Assembly: GCF_021021415.1 (NCBI RefSeq)
Contig: NZ_JAINWJ010000010.1
Coordinates: forward strand, 1-64,000
Origin: Martelella mediterranea
GTDB taxonomy: Bacteria; Pseudomonadota; Alphaproteobacteria; Rhizobiales; Rhizobiaceae
Length of the DNA stretch: 64,000 nucleotides
Direction: 5' to 3'
Shown: positions 26,661-35,872 of the stretch, one piece after another
Numbering within the stretch: the stretch's first letter is position 1
Layout of the letters: each line of letters begins with the position of its first letter
Notes under the pieces: model-generated
Database searches by the model: none
Seen by the model: only the letters and a program-made list of their open reading frames with translations
Told to the model about the DNA's origin: nothing
Position numbers and translations under genes: made by a program

Positions 26661-27917
26661 CTACTCCGCCCATTCGCCGCCGCGCATCACCGGCGTGGCG
26701 TTGCCGGCGGCGTCGATGCCGTCGATGTCAATCTTGTCGGAGCCGATCATCCAGTCGATGTGGATCAGCGATAAATTGCCGCCGCGCGCGGCGATCTCGT
26801 CCGGGGACAGCGTGTCGCCATTGAGGAAGCATTTCGAATAGCACTGGCCGAGCGCGATGTGGCAGGAGGCGTTTTCATCGAACAGCGTGTTGTAGAACAG
26901 GATGCCGCTGGCCGAAATCGGTGAGGAATGCGGCACCAGCGCCACTTCGCCCAGCCGGCGCGCGCCCTCGTCGGTGTCGAGCACCTTGTTCAGCACGGAT
27001 TCGCCCTTGGCGGCGGACGCCTTGACGATCCGGCCCTCGCTGAATTCCACCCGGATGTCATCGATCAGCGTGCCCTGATGCGACAGCGGCTTGGTGGAGG
27101 AGACATGGCCCTCGACCCTCAGCCGGTGCGGCGTGGTGAACACTTCCTCGGTCGGAATGTTCGGGTTGCAGACAATGCCGTTCTTGGCCATCGACGCGCC
27201 GCCGCTCCATTCGTGCTCATCGGCAAGCCCGATCGTCAGATCGGTGCCGCGGCCGGTGTAGCGGAGCGCCGAGAACCGCTTGGCGTTCAGCCATGCGGAG
27301 CGGGCATGGAGGTTGTCGTTGTGCTCGCGCCAGGCTGCGATCGGATCGGGCTGGTCGACGCGCGATGCGGCGAAGATCGCCTTGGCCAGTTTGGCAACGG
27401 CCATGCCGTCCGGGTCGCCGGGAAACACCGTCTTCGCCCAGGCAAGCGTCGGGTAGGAGACGATGTTCCAGTTGATGTCGAAACCGGCGATCTTTTCCAG
27501 CGCCGGCTTGTAGGCGGTCGACATGGCGCGGTTGGCGCGGGCCACCTTGTCGGCATCCTGGGCGGCCAGGAGCATCGGGTCGTCGCCGGCGATCGCAAGC
27601 CTTGCCGCGCCATTGGCAAAGGCATGGCCCATACCCTCGTAAAGCCAGTTCGCGGCCTTGTCGAAGCTTGCGTCATGGCCGTGTTCGAAGCGTTCCAGCG
27701 TTGCCTGGGGATCGTTGAAAAGCGTGGTCACCACGCCGGCGCCGGCCTGATAGGCATAGCGGCTGATCAGCCGCGTCAGCGGCTGCGCCTCGATCGGCGC
27801 GGTCATGACCAGATCCTGCCCCTCGGCAAGGTTGAGCCCGACCTTGACGGCGACCTCGGCCAGCTTCTCGAGTTTTTCCAGATCGATGGGATGGGGAAGC
27901 CGGGGTTGAGCGTTCAT
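26661..27917 (-). CDS. M29-family aminopeptidase
   Basis: The 418-residue protein is a thermophilic-aminopeptidase-type (M29, AmpS/AmpT-like) di-metal exopeptidase. The expected ligands are seen in NIPTEEVFTTP near residue 252, RLGEVALVPHSSPIS near 318, ENASCHIALGQCYSK near 350, and SLIHIDWMIGS near 385. Length is normal. It stands alone, convergent with xseA. Confidence 0.93.
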   Translation of the reverse strand: MNAQPRLPHPIDLEKLEKLAEVAVKVGLNLAEGQDLVMTAPIEAQPLTRLISRYAYQAGAGVVTTLFNDPQATLERFEHGHDASFDKAANWLYEGMGHAFANGAARLAIAGDDPMLLAAQDADKVARANRAMSTAYKPALEKIAGFDINWNIVSYPTLAWAKTVFPGDPDGMAVAKLAKAIFAASRVDQPDPIAAWREHNDNLHARSAWLNAKRFSALRYTGRGTDLTIGLADEHEWSGGASMAKNGIVCNPNIPTEEVFTTPHRLRVEGHVSSTKPLSHQGTLIDDIRVEFSEGRIVKASAAKGESVLNKVLDTDEGARRLGEVALVPHSSPISASGILFYNTLFDENASCHIALGQCYSKCFLNGDTLSPDEIAARGGNLSLIHIDWMIGSDKIDIDGIDAAGNATPVMRGGEWAE

Positions 27918-28120
27918 GAGCGCCTCGCAAACTGATTGATGTGTCGTGACACTATCTAGTTTGTTTTCTGGCGAAATTGAAGCGCCCCTGCCTTGCCGAA
28001 CCCCTCTAGTATGAAAATACGCAGTTCAGGTTGCGCATGATTGCTGCATTCTCTGCAAGCTGGTCGTTCCAGAAGCGCGCCTTCAAACGGGAGGCGGCGC
28101 GCGGCGATCCGATCTGAGGT

Positions 28121-28594
28121 TTACGCGATCACGTTTGCCGTTGCCGCGTCGAGCGCCTTCACCGCATCGGCCGGCGCAAGCTTCACCTGCAGGCCGCGCT
28201 GGCCGCCATTCATCACCACATAGGGCTCGGCAAGCGCCTTCTCCTCGAACACGGTCGGCACGCGTTTTCTCTGGCCGAAGGGCGAGATGCCGCCGACATG
28301 GTAGCCGGAAAGCCGCTCGGCGGTCTTGGCGTCCAGCATCTCGGCATGCTTGCCGGAAAAGGCGGCGGCGAGCTTCTTCATCGAGACCTCGGCATTGGAG
28401 GGCACCACCGCGCAGACCGGCTTGCCGTCGACATTGGCCATCAGCGTCTTCAGCACCCGGTCGGGGGGCTCGCCGATCGCCGCGGCCGCCTGCAGCCCCA
28501 CCTTGAAGGCGTTGGGGTCGTAATCATATTGCTGGATCGTATAGCTGACGCCGGCCTTGTCGAGAAACCTTGTCGCCTGCGTGGTCTTCGCCAT
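28121..28594 (-). CDS. ybaK: Cys-tRNA(Pro) deacylase YbaK/EbsC
   Basis: The 157-residue protein edits mischarged Cys-tRNA(Pro) in trans. The YbaK/ProX fold is recognisable from RVLKTLMANVDGKPVCAVVP near residue 45 and GYHVGGISPFGQRKRVP near 100, which contains the substrate-binding GxxSPxG motif. It lies three bases after the ArsC/Spx-like gene on the same strand, so the two are probably one transcript. Confidence 0.93.
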   Translation of the reverse strand: MAKTTQATRFLDKAGVSYTIQQYDYDPNAFKVGLQAAAAIGEPPDRVLKTLMANVDGKPVCAVVPSNAEVSMKKLAAAFSGKHAEMLDAKTAERLSGYHVGGISPFGQRKRVPTVFEEKALAEPYVVMNGGQRGLQVKLAPADAVKALDAATANVIA

Positions 28595-28597
28595 CGC

Positions 28598-28951
28598 CTA
28601 CCCCCTGCCGAACAGGGCTTCGTAGATTTCAGGCTTGAAGCCCAGCGTAATCGCGCCGTCCTTTTCCAGCACCGGCCGCTTGATCATCGAGGGCTGGGCC
28701 AGCATCAGCCCGATCGCCTTGTCCCGCGTCAGGTCGGCCTTTTCGGCGTCGGGCAGCTTGCGGAAGGTCATGCCGGCGCGGTTTATGACCTTCTCCCAGC
28801 CGGCCGCGTCGCACCAGCGTTCCAGATGCGCCCGGTCGATCCCGGCTTTCTTGTAGTCGTGAAAGTCATAGGCGATGGAATGCGCATCGAGCCAGGTCCA
28901 GGCCTTCTTCATCGTGTCGCAATTCCTGATTCCGTAAAGCGTGACCGGCAT
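28598..28951 (-). CDS. ArsC/Spx-family thioredoxin-fold protein (YffB-like)
   Basis: The 117-residue protein has the ArsC-like fold: YGIRNCDTMKKAWTWL at the N-terminus with the single redox cysteine C10, and the late SMIKRPVLEKDG segment with the conserved cis-Pro region. The arsenate-reductase arginine triad is not clearly complete, so the YffB/Spx-like branch, thought to be glutathione-dependent thiol reductases, is preferred over true arsenate reductase. Confidence 0.9.
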   Translation of the reverse strand: MPVTLYGIRNCDTMKKAWTWLDAHSIAYDFHDYKKAGIDRAHLERWCDAAGWEKVINRAGMTFRKLPDAEKADLTRDKAIGLMLAQPSMIKRPVLEKDGAITLGFKPEIYEALFGRG

Positions 28952-28997
28952 GGCGTCTCTCCTGTTTGCCCTTGCTTTAGCAAGCCGGCGCCCATGA

Positions 28998-29026
28998 GAA
29001 AAGCCCGGCGCGGGGCCGGGCTTTTC
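28998..29026 (-). terminator. Intrinsic terminator after dnaA
   Basis: A 12-bp stem gaaaagcccggc / gccgggcttttc encloses a 5-base loop. Read on the minus strand the right-hand arm ends in TTTTC. It lies 31 bases beyond the dnaA stop codon. The symmetrical A/T tracts could also stop transcription from the opposite direction. Confidence 0.85.
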
Positions 29027-29056
29027 GGGAAACGTCGCTGTCAGGCCCGGGCGGGC

Positions 29057-30607
29057 CTATTCGTTGATCAGCCGCTTCAGGAGTTCAACCTCCTGCGACA
29101 GCTTGTTGTCCTTCTCCAGAAGGTCCTCGATCTTGCGCACGGCGTGCAGCACCGTGGTGTGGTCGCGTCCGCCGAAGCGGCGGCCGATTTCCGGGAAGGA
29201 GCGCGGCGTCATGGTCTTGGCGAGGAACATCGCGATCTGGCGCGGCTTGACGATTACCCGCGTGCGGCGGTTGGAGACGAGCTCCTGCCGGGTGACGCAA
29301 TAATGACGGGCGACAACGCGCTGGATATCCTCGATGCGCACCCGCTTCGGCTCGCCGGTGCCGACGAGATGCACCAGAAGCTCATCGACGCGCTCGATCG
29401 AAAGGTCGGGCTCGAAGGAGCGGCGGAACAGCAACTGGTTGAACGCGCCCTCGAGCTCGCGCCCGCTCGCCGTCACCTTGCTGGCGACATGTTCGAGCAC
29501 CTCGGGGGCGATGTCGATCGACGGGTCTTCCTGCTGCGCCAGTTCAAGTCGGCGCTTCAGCATTTCGAGCCGCATCGCGTAGTCGGGGCCGTTCATTTCC
29601 AGCGAGACGCCGCCGGTGAGGCGCGAACGCACGCGCGGGTCAAGCGATTCCAGCTCCCACGGCGCGCGGTCGGCGGCGACCACCACCTGTTTGGCGCTGT
29701 CGAGCAGCGTGTTGATCAGGTGGCAAAACTCGTGCTGGATCATCTTGCCCTGCAGGAACTGCATGTCGTCGATCACCAGAAGATCGATATTGCGCAACGA
29801 GTCCTTGAGCGTCAGCGCGTCATTGTCGCGGATCGCGGTGGCGAACTTCCACATGAAATATTCGGCGGTGAGATAGACCACGCGCTGCTTGTCCGGCGCG
29901 GCAAGCGCTGCGTTGGCGATCGCTTGCAGAAGATGGGTCTTGCCGAGGCCGACCGAGGAATGAATGAAAAGCGGGTTGAAGCGCACCGCCGCCATGCCGG
30001 ATTCGGCAATGGTCTTGGCCGCGGCAAAGGCTACCCGGTTGGATGCGCCCTCGACGAAGCTGTCGAAGGTGAAGAAGGGGTCGAGCGGCGAGCCGAACAC
30101 GGTCTGACCCGAAGCGCTGGCGCCGCGCGCCTGCGGCGTTTCCGGGTCGGGCATCAGCGGCTGGCCGGCAGGCGCGCGGTTCAGCGGTCGCACGACCGGA
30201 GCCGGGCTGGCCGGGACCGGTTTCGGCTGCTCGCTCGCAAGTGCGGGACGCGGCGCGCGGGTCGCGGAACGGACCAGAACCTCGATCTTCATCACCTGCG
30301 GGCGCTCGACGCGGGCAATCTCGGTCAGCAGATCGAGATAGTGATTGTTGATCCAGGATTTCAGAAAGGCGGTGGGCACCGAGAAACGGACCACGCTCTT
30401 GTCGCAGGAATGCAGCTTCAGCCGGCCGAACCAGCTGGCATAGACGTCGCCGCCGACATGGGCTTTCAGGGCGGTGCAGAACCGTTCGAAGAAGATATCG
30501 TCCCCGTTGGAATTCATGGCAGCCGTCGCCGGTTTCGTATCATTTTCACCGGCCTCGGTTTCGCCCGCATTGTCCTCGGTGCGAGAGGCTACCATTCTCA
30601 TTCTCAT
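29057..30607 (-). CDS. dnaA: Chromosomal replication initiator protein DnaA
   Basis: The 516-residue AAA+ initiator melts oriC. Domain I ([29 protein letters not shown]) begins near residue 37, a Pro/Ala-rich linker covers about 115-170, the AAA+ core carries Walker [10 protein letters not shown] near 217 and Walker [11 protein letters not shown] near 280, and domain IV ends with the DnaA-box signature [16 protein letters not shown]. The ATG at 30607 has AAAGGCGG upstream. A start at M31 (MNSNGDD) would remove a non-conserved acidic extension and cannot be excluded. rpsT upstream on the same strand is the usual rhizobial arrangement. Confidence 0.97.
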   Translation of the reverse strand: MRMRMVASRTEDNAGETEAGENDTKPATAAMNSNGDDIFFERFCTALKAHVGGDVYASWFGRLKLHSCDKSVVRFSVPTAFLKSWINNHYLDLLTEIARVERPQVMKIEVLVRSATRAPRPALASEQPKPVPASPAPVVRPLNRAPAGQPLMPDPETPQARGASASGQTVFGSPLDPFFTFDSFVEGASNRVAFAAAKTIAESGMAAVRFNPLFIHSSVGLGKTHLLQAIANAALAAPDKQRVVYLTAEYFMWKFATAIRDNDALTLKDSLRNIDLLVIDDMQFLQGKMIQHEFCHLINTLLDSAKQVVVAADRAPWELESLDPRVRSRLTGGVSLEMNGPDYAMRLEMLKRRLELAQQEDPSIDIAPEVLEHVASKVTASGRELEGAFNQLLFRRSFEPDLSIERVDELLVHLVGTGEPKRVRIEDIQRVVARHYCVTRQELVSNRRTRVIVKPRQIAMFLAKTMTPRSFPEIGRRFGGRDHTTVLHAVRKIEDLLEKDNKLSQEVELLKRLINE

Positions 30608-31074
30608 CGTTGCCGCCTTTCAAACGTCATCACCCTGGCGCGCGCTTGTTTTTATGTCGCCCGCTGCCTGTTTTCGCCCTGCTGCCGGTGTCTTCCCGGC
30701 ATGTGTTTAAGTCCGGCCCTCAGCCGGAATTGGGACTTTCCGCCGCTTACCTGCTCTCCGATCCTCGTATCGGAAAATGCAGGCTGCAAAATGTCCGGAG
30801 TTTCTATGTTTTGAAGTTCTGCTTCCCCTCCTGAGCTCGTAGGTCATTTGCAAAAGACACACAGGAACGAACCCGGACTTCTGGCGAAAACCGGATAACA
30901 ACCTGCGATTGTTGGAAAAACGGCGCCAAAAAAGCCGCCGCTCCCAGCGTCGGGAAGACAACGTATCCTGTGTCGAACACGCCCCTCCCGAAAAAAATCC
31001 GGGAGCTCATTCCGTCTGCTGTCGGAGGTCATTTAGGCAAGAACGACCGACAATTTCAACAAGGATTTTTTGCC

Positions 31075-31163
31075 GATTCGGCGCTTCCAGCATTGACTCT
31101 TACCCGTGAGTTTGGGTCCCCGCGGAAGGGCTCGGAAGAATCGCTTTTGAATCAATTAGATTC
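31075..31163. promoter_or_regulatory. Cluster of five GANTC (CcrM) methylation sites upstream of dnaA
   Basis: GANTC occurs at 31075, 31095, 31138, 31149 and 31159, five sites in 89 bases. In alphaproteobacteria GANTC is methylated by CcrM in a cell-cycle-dependent way, and dnaA transcription in Caulobacter responds to the methylation state of such sites. Position upstream of dnaA suggests a similar control here. Confidence 0.6.
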
Positions 31164-31373
31164 ACATATGTCTGAAATCGGATGGACGAAAATGCCGGAA
31201 AAAATAAATTTTTCAGATGTCATTATTACGTGGCGCGCGGCGGCCCAAAATTGGTAAAAATGTGGCAATCCTCGCGTAAGCCATTGAGAAGGTTCAAAAT
31301 TCTTGGTCATTTTTGTGACATCTGTTCGTAATGTTCGCGTCACAATAGCCAAGTGTATGAACTCAAAACGAAA

Positions 31374-31394
31374 AACCCGGCGCGAGGCCGGGTT
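31374..31394 (-). terminator. Intrinsic terminator after rpsT
   Basis: An 8-bp stem aacccggc / gccgggtt with a 5-base loop lies 30 bases beyond the rpsT stop on the minus strand. The minus-strand reading continues as GTTTTTCGTTTTG, giving the required U-rich tail. It should separate rpsT transcription from dnaA. Confidence 0.85.
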
Positions 31395-31423
31395 GTTCAA
31401 AAAGTCTGCAATTCTTGTTCGGC

Positions 31424-31690
31424 TCAGGCCGAAATTGCCTTCACGCGCTGCGCCAGACGCGAGACCTTGCGCGAGGCGGTGTTGCGGTGAAGAACACCCT
31501 TGCTGGCGGCGCGCGCCAGTTCCGGCTCGGCTGCGGCCAGAGCGGCCTTGGCCTGATCCAGGTCGCCGGCGAGGATCGCTTCTTCAACCTTGCGAACGTA
31601 ACCGCGTACGCGGGTGCGGCGGGACTTGTTGACGGCTGTACGGCGGGCCATCTTGCGCGTCGCCTTTTTCGCCGAAGTTGTATTGGCCAT
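31424..31690 (-). CDS. rpsT: 30S ribosomal protein S20
   Basis: The 88-residue basic protein [22 protein letters not shown] is S20, which binds 16S rRNA in the body of the 30S subunit. Conserved features are the internal [18 protein letters not shown] helix and the C-terminal [19 protein letters not shown]. An in-frame upstream start at 31774 gives a non-homologous extension and is rejected. Confidence 0.97.
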   Translation of the reverse strand: MANTTSAKKATRKMARRTAVNKSRRTRVRGYVRKVEEAILAGDLDQAKAALAAAEPELARAASKGVLHRNTASRKVSRLAQRVKAISA

Positions 31691-31969
31691 ATAAGTCTCT
31701 CTTCGAATTCTGACGCAAGCTCCGTCAGTCGCGGTTGCCGTGACCGGCTGGAAGCGCTTTTGTGACGGGAGCAATTGATGAAGCTCATTGAGCTTTCAAA
31801 TACTGTGGCCGGGCATATAAAGCCAATCCGGCTGCCCGTCAATGCTTAAATCCCGCAAAGTCGGGGGTAAAGCAGATACAGCGTCCGATTTGCGGCCGCC
31901 GACGGCCATTGCCAATGCCGCAAAGGCCCTTACACTTGTTGAGGCCGGGATCAAGCCACAGGAGCCGCC

Positions 31970-32962
31970 ATGCGCGTCACCGTCTTTTCTGCCAAGCCCT
32001 ATGACGAGGAATTTCTGAAGACGGCCAATGAGGGCCGGCACGAGTTGATCTTCACCGAGGCCGGGCTTCACGCCCCGACCGCGAAGCTTGCCGCCGGCTC
32101 GAAGGCGATCTGCGCCTTCGTCAACGATGATCTCGGGGCATCGGCGCTTTCGGTCCTGAAGGATGTGGGCGTCGAACTGGTGGCGCTCCGGTGCGCCGGC
32201 TTCAACCGGCTCGATCTCGCCGCTGCCGACCGGCTCGGCATCGCCGCCGCCCGGGTGCCGTCCTATTCACCCTACGCGATCGCCGAACACACGCTGGCGC
32301 TGGTGCTGACGCTGAACCGCAAGATCCACCGCGCCTATAACCGGGTGCGGGAGGGCAATTTCGCGCTCAACGGCCTGCTCGGCTTCGACCTCCACGGCAA
32401 GACGATCGGCGTGGTCGGCACGGGCGGGATCGGCCGCAACGTCATCCGCGCCTTTTCGGGCTTCGGCTGCGAAATTCTGGCCTTCGATCCGTTTCCCAAT
32501 GACGAGGCGGTGGCGCTCGGCGCGCGTTATGTGGACAAGCAGGAGCTTCTCGAAAAATCGGAAATCCTCACGCTGCACTGCCCGCTGACACCGGAAACCC
32601 GCCATTTCATTGACGAGGACGCAATCGCTTCGATGACGCGCTGCCGCATGCTGGTCAACACCAGCCGTGGCGGGGTGGTGGATACGCTCGCTGTGATCGA
32701 GGGTCTGAAATCGGGCAAGATCGGGGCGCTCGCCCTCGATGTCTATGAGGAGGAGGACGACCTGTTCTTCCGCGACCTGTCCTCCACGGTCATCCGCGAC
32801 GACATTTTCGCCCGCCTTCTGACCTTTCCCAACGTGCTGATCACCGGCCATCAGGGTTTCTTCACCCAGGAGGCGCTTTTCAACATCGCCCACACCACGA
32901 TCGGCAATATCACCGCGTTCGAGGAGAATGGTGCGGCGCTGCACCCGATCGGCAAAAGGTGA
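31970..32962 (+). CDS. ldhA: D-lactate dehydrogenase (2-hydroxyacid dehydrogenase family)
   Basis: The 330-residue NAD-dependent enzyme is close to fermentative D-lactate dehydrogenase LdhA in pattern: FVNDDLGASAL, ALRCAGFNRLDLAAAD, the IHRAYNRVREGNFALNGLLG segment and GHQGFFTQEAL are all family hallmarks. The Rossmann motif is GVVGTGGIGRNVI near residue 143. Catalytic R, E and H are present in ALRCAGF, ALDVYEEED and TGHQGF. It precedes poxB by 128 bases on the same strand, so lactate and pyruvate metabolism are placed together. Confidence 0.88.
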   Translation: MRVTVFSAKPYDEEFLKTANEGRHELIFTEAGLHAPTAKLAAGSKAICAFVNDDLGASALSVLKDVGVELVALRCAGFNRLDLAAADRLGIAAARVPSYSPYAIAEHTLALVLTLNRKIHRAYNRVREGNFALNGLLGFDLHGKTIGVVGTGGIGRNVIRAFSGFGCEILAFDPFPNDEAVALGARYVDKQELLEKSEILTLHCPLTPETRHFIDEDAIASMTRCRMLVNTSRGGVVDTLAVIEGLKSGKIGALALDVYEEEDDLFFRDLSSTVIRDDIFARLLTFPNVLITGHQGFFTQEALFNIAHTTIGNITAFEENGAALHPIGKR

Positions 32963-33090
32963 GGGGGCGATAAAACACGCGCCTGCGGCTTTTTCCGGGC
33001 TCATTTTCGCCGGCGGCGCGTTTACCCATTAACGCCGCCTGTCGGCGTTCGCGCAGAAAATCGGGAGAAAACCGCGAAAGGAGCGCTCAC

Positions 33091-34803
33091 ATGTCTAAAA
33101 CCGTAGCAGAGATTGTCGTCGACACGCTGGAAAAAGCGGGCGCCAAGCGCATTTACGGCATACCCGGCGATACCATCAACCATTTCACCGACGCCGTGTC
33201 CCGGTCCGATCTTCGATGGGTCCACGTCCGACATGAGGAGGCAGGCGCCTTTGCCGCCGGCGGCGAGGCCTATATGACGGGCGAACTCGCGGTCTGCGCC
33301 GGCACCTGCGGCCCCGGCTCGCTGCATTTCGTCAACGGTATCTATGAAAGCCATCGCAACGGCGCGCCGGTGGTGCTGGTCGCCTCGGAGGTCGATCGTC
33401 CGCAAAAGGGCTTCGACTTCCCGCAGGATGTCGATCAGAAGAAGATCTACGAGCAGCATTCGGTGTTCTGCGAGCATATCTCGCATCCCGCCCAGGCGCG
33501 GCGGATCGTCGCGATGGCGGCACAGGCGGCGCTCACCAAGGGCGGCGTCGCTGTGGTTATCGTCAGCGGCGACATGTTTCAGGAAAGCGATGACGACGCG
33601 GCTGAGTGGCGGGTCCACCGACCCCGGCCCGTGGCGCGCCCGAATGATGAGGAACTGGCCGAGCTTGCCGACCTGGTGGATCAGGCGAAACGGGTGACCA
33701 TCTATGCCGGCATCGGGGCGCGCGATGCCCGCGAGGCGGTGGTGGCGCTCTGCCGCAAGGTCAAGGCGCCGATGGTCCACACCACCCGCGCCAAGGAATG
33801 GCTGGAGCCGGGCAACCCCTTCAATGTCGGAATCAACGGCATTCTCGGCAACCGCGCCGGCCTGAACGCACTTGAAAAGGCCGATCTGGTCATCTCGGTC
33901 GGCTGCGACTTTGCCTATACCCAATTCTATCCCGACCGCAAGATCGTACAGATCGATATTGATCCCACGCATCTTGGCCGGCGCGCGCCGATCCATCTCG
34001 GCCTTGTCGGCGATGCCCGCACGACGCTGGAGGCGCTGCTGCCGAAGGTGCGGGAGAAATCCGACGAGAAGCATCTCAGCCGCCATCTCAAGGAATGGCA
34101 AGAAGACCTCGGCGATTATGAGGATGCGGGCGACGAACCGGACCCGAGCCTGATCCATCCGCAATTCGTCGCCAATCTTCTGGATGCCAAGGCCGCCGGC
34201 GATGCAATCTTCATCTCCGATGTCGGCACGCCGATGGTGTGGATGCTGCGGCATCTGAAGGCCAATGGCAGCCGCCGGTTTCTCAACAGCCTGCTGCATG
34301 GCACCATGGCAAGCGCGATGCCGCAGGCGATCGGCGCAAAGCTCGCCTATCCCGACCGGCAGGTGATCGCCATGTGCGGCGATGGCGGGTTGTCGATGCT
34401 GATGGGCGACCTCCTGACGCTCGTCCAGGAAGAGGTGCCCGTGAAGCTTTTGGTGTTCAACAATTCCTCGCTCGGCTTCGTCGAGATGGAGCAGCGGGTC
34501 GAGGGTCTCGTCGACCATTTCACCACGCTCGAGAATCCGGATTTCTCAAAGGTCGCCGAGGCCTGCGGCATTGCCGGCTTCCGCGCGGACAATGCGGAGC
34601 AACTCGGATCGGCGATGGACGCCTGGCTTGCCGCCCCTGGCCCGGCGTTGCTCGACGTCAAGGTCAACCGCATGGAGCTGGTCATGCCGCCCAAGGTCGA
34701 GGTCTCCCAGGTCGCCTCCACCGCGATGTTCGGCGTCAAGGCCGTGTTCGACGGCCGGATGAAGGAAGTCGTTTCCCTGCTCAGAAGTAATTTTCTGAAG
34801 TAG
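33091..34803 (+). CDS. poxB: Pyruvate dehydrogenase/oxidase, quinone-dependent (PoxB-like)
   Basis: The 570-residue ThDP enzyme decarboxylates pyruvate to acetate. It has the three-domain layout: the N-terminal PYR domain with the catalytic glutamate in HVRHEEAGAFAAGGEA near residue 50, a central FAD/Rossmann-like domain, and the C-terminal PP domain with GDGGLSMLMGDLLTL near 430 and NNSSLGFVEMEQ. Acetolactate synthase is excluded by the PoxB-like C-terminus. The E. coli-type membrane-binding C-terminal helix is not obvious, so membrane association is uncertain. A GAAAGGAG ribosome binding site precedes the ATG. Confidence 0.88.
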   Translation: MSKTVAEIVVDTLEKAGAKRIYGIPGDTINHFTDAVSRSDLRWVHVRHEEAGAFAAGGEAYMTGELAVCAGTCGPGSLHFVNGIYESHRNGAPVVLVASEVDRPQKGFDFPQDVDQKKIYEQHSVFCEHISHPAQARRIVAMAAQAALTKGGVAVVIVSGDMFQESDDDAAEWRVHRPRPVARPNDEELAELADLVDQAKRVTIYAGIGARDAREAVVALCRKVKAPMVHTTRAKEWLEPGNPFNVGINGILGNRAGLNALEKADLVISVGCDFAYTQFYPDRKIVQIDIDPTHLGRRAPIHLGLVGDARTTLEALLPKVREKSDEKHLSRHLKEWQEDLGDYEDAGDEPDPSLIHPQFVANLLDAKAAGDAIFISDVGTPMVWMLRHLKANGSRRFLNSLLHGTMASAMPQAIGAKLAYPDRQVIAMCGDGGLSMLMGDLLTLVQEEVPVKLLVFNNSSLGFVEMEQRVEGLVDHFTTLENPDFSKVAEACGIAGFRADNAEQLGSAMDAWLAAPGPALLDVKVNRMELVMPPKVEVSQVASTAMFGVKAVFDGRMKEVVSLLRSNFLK

Positions 34804-34811
34804 GGGGACTG

Positions 34812-35699
34812 CTAACCCTTCTGGCAGGCGGGGCAATAGAAGGTGGAGCGGCCGGTCTGGACGGCGCGAGTAACGGTGCCGCCGCAATCTTCGTGCCGGC
34901 AGGGTGCGCCGGTGCGATCATAGACGGAGAAGGAATGCTGAAAATAGCCGAGCGTGCCGTCGGTCTTGCGATGGTCGCGCAGCGTCGAGCCGCCGGCCTC
35001 GATGGCTTCCGCGATCACGTCGCGGATCGCCGGCACCAGCCGTTTCAGCCCGTCGCGCGGCCTGCCCGCGGGCGTGACCAGATGGCCGGCGGCGCGGAAC
35101 GGCGAAAGCCGCGTCCGCCACAGCGCCTCGCAGACATAGATATTGCCGAGGCCTGCGATATTGCGCTGGTCGAGCAGGGCGGCCTTCACACTCTGGGTCT
35201 TGCCGGTAAAGCGGGACGCAAGATAATCGGCGTCGAGGCTGTTGCCGGTCGGCTCCGGGCCGAGGCCCTTGAAGCTTGCATCCGCCTCGAGCCCGGCGCG
35301 CGCGACGAGCTTCATGAAGCCGAAGCGGCGCGGATCGTTGTAGATGACGCGGGCCCGGCCATCGCTCAGATGAAAGACGACATGGTCGTGGATGGCGGCG
35401 GCGTTGCGCGGCAGATGAAAATCGCCGGGCGTTTCGGACGCGCTTCTGTCTTCCACCCGGTAGGACCCGGACATGCCGAGATGGGCCACGATCGTCATGC
35501 CGTCATCGAGGTCGATCAGCAGATATTTCGCCCGCCGCCCAAGTGCGACAATGCGTCTGCCCGTGACGGCTTCGGCGAAATCCTGCGGAAACGGAAACCG
35601 GAGATCGGCCCGGCGCAGTTCCAGCTTCTCGATGATGCGGCCTTCCATGGCGGGGGCCAGCCCGCGGCGCACGGTTTCGACTTCCGGCAGTTCCGGCAT
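34812..35699 (-). CDS. mutM: Formamidopyrimidine-DNA glycosylase
   Basis: The 295-residue bifunctional glycosylase/lyase removes 8-oxoguanine and formamidopyrimidines. The catalytic N-terminal proline and glutamate are in [14 protein letters not shown]. The helix-two-turn-helix includes the [18 protein letters not shown] segment, and the C-terminal zinc finger has its four cysteines in PCRHEDCGG and [11 protein letters not shown]. It is divergent from ubiE, as in other rhizobia, and convergent with poxB, eight bases away. Confidence 0.97.
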   Translation of the reverse strand: MPELPEVETVRRGLAPAMEGRIIEKLELRRADLRFPFPQDFAEAVTGRRIVALGRRAKYLLIDLDDGMTIVAHLGMSGSYRVEDRSASETPGDFHLPRNAAAIHDHVVFHLSDGRARVIYNDPRRFGFMKLVARAGLEADASFKGLGPEPTGNSLDADYLASRFTGKTQSVKAALLDQRNIAGLGNIYVCEALWRTRLSPFRAAGHLVTPAGRPRDGLKRLVPAIRDVIAEAIEAGGSTLRDHRKTDGTLGYFQHSFSVYDRTGAPCRHEDCGGTVTRAVQTGRSTFYCPACQKG

Positions 35700-35872
35700 G
35701 ATGTTTTTAAGCCTTTGGCGTTTCGCTTTTGCGGGTTTCGGTTTATAGCCGCAACGGTGTCTGTTGTGTATCGCTGCAGCAGAGCCAATATTGGGCCCGA
35801 TATAGCGATTCAGCGCGTGCTGACAAAGCCGAAACGGGCAGACGGAAGATTTTCAAGCGTGAGGTGCGTAAA

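Larger units (their letters stand above)
30608..31423. other. 816-base gene-free region upstream of dnaA
   Basis: No convincing gene is seen between rpsT and dnaA. The left part contains short inverted repeats, such as gatcctcgtatcgg and ccggataacaacc. The right part (about 31140-31330) is much more AT-rich than the rest of the window. It holds the GANTC cluster described separately and ends at the rpsT terminator. I could not find perfect TTATCCACA DnaA boxes. It is best read as the dnaA promoter and leader region; an origin function is possible but unsupported. Confidence 0.6.

Noticed and set aside
28048-28118. 26-codon frame starting MIAAFSASWSFQKRAFKRE between the M29 peptidase and ybaK
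   Set aside because: Too short, with no ribosome binding site or conservation argument.
30970-31257. 95-codon plus-strand frame in the dnaA upstream region (MSNTPLPKKIRELIPSAVGG)
   Set aside because: It runs across the GANTC cluster and the AT-rich stretch, lacks a ribosome binding site and family resemblance, and its codon use does not match the neighbours.
30890-31330. Chromosomal origin of replication next to dnaA
   Set aside because: AT-richness and proximity to dnaA are suggestive, but no perfect or near-perfect TTATCCACA boxes could be found, and in this order the origin is often not beside dnaA.
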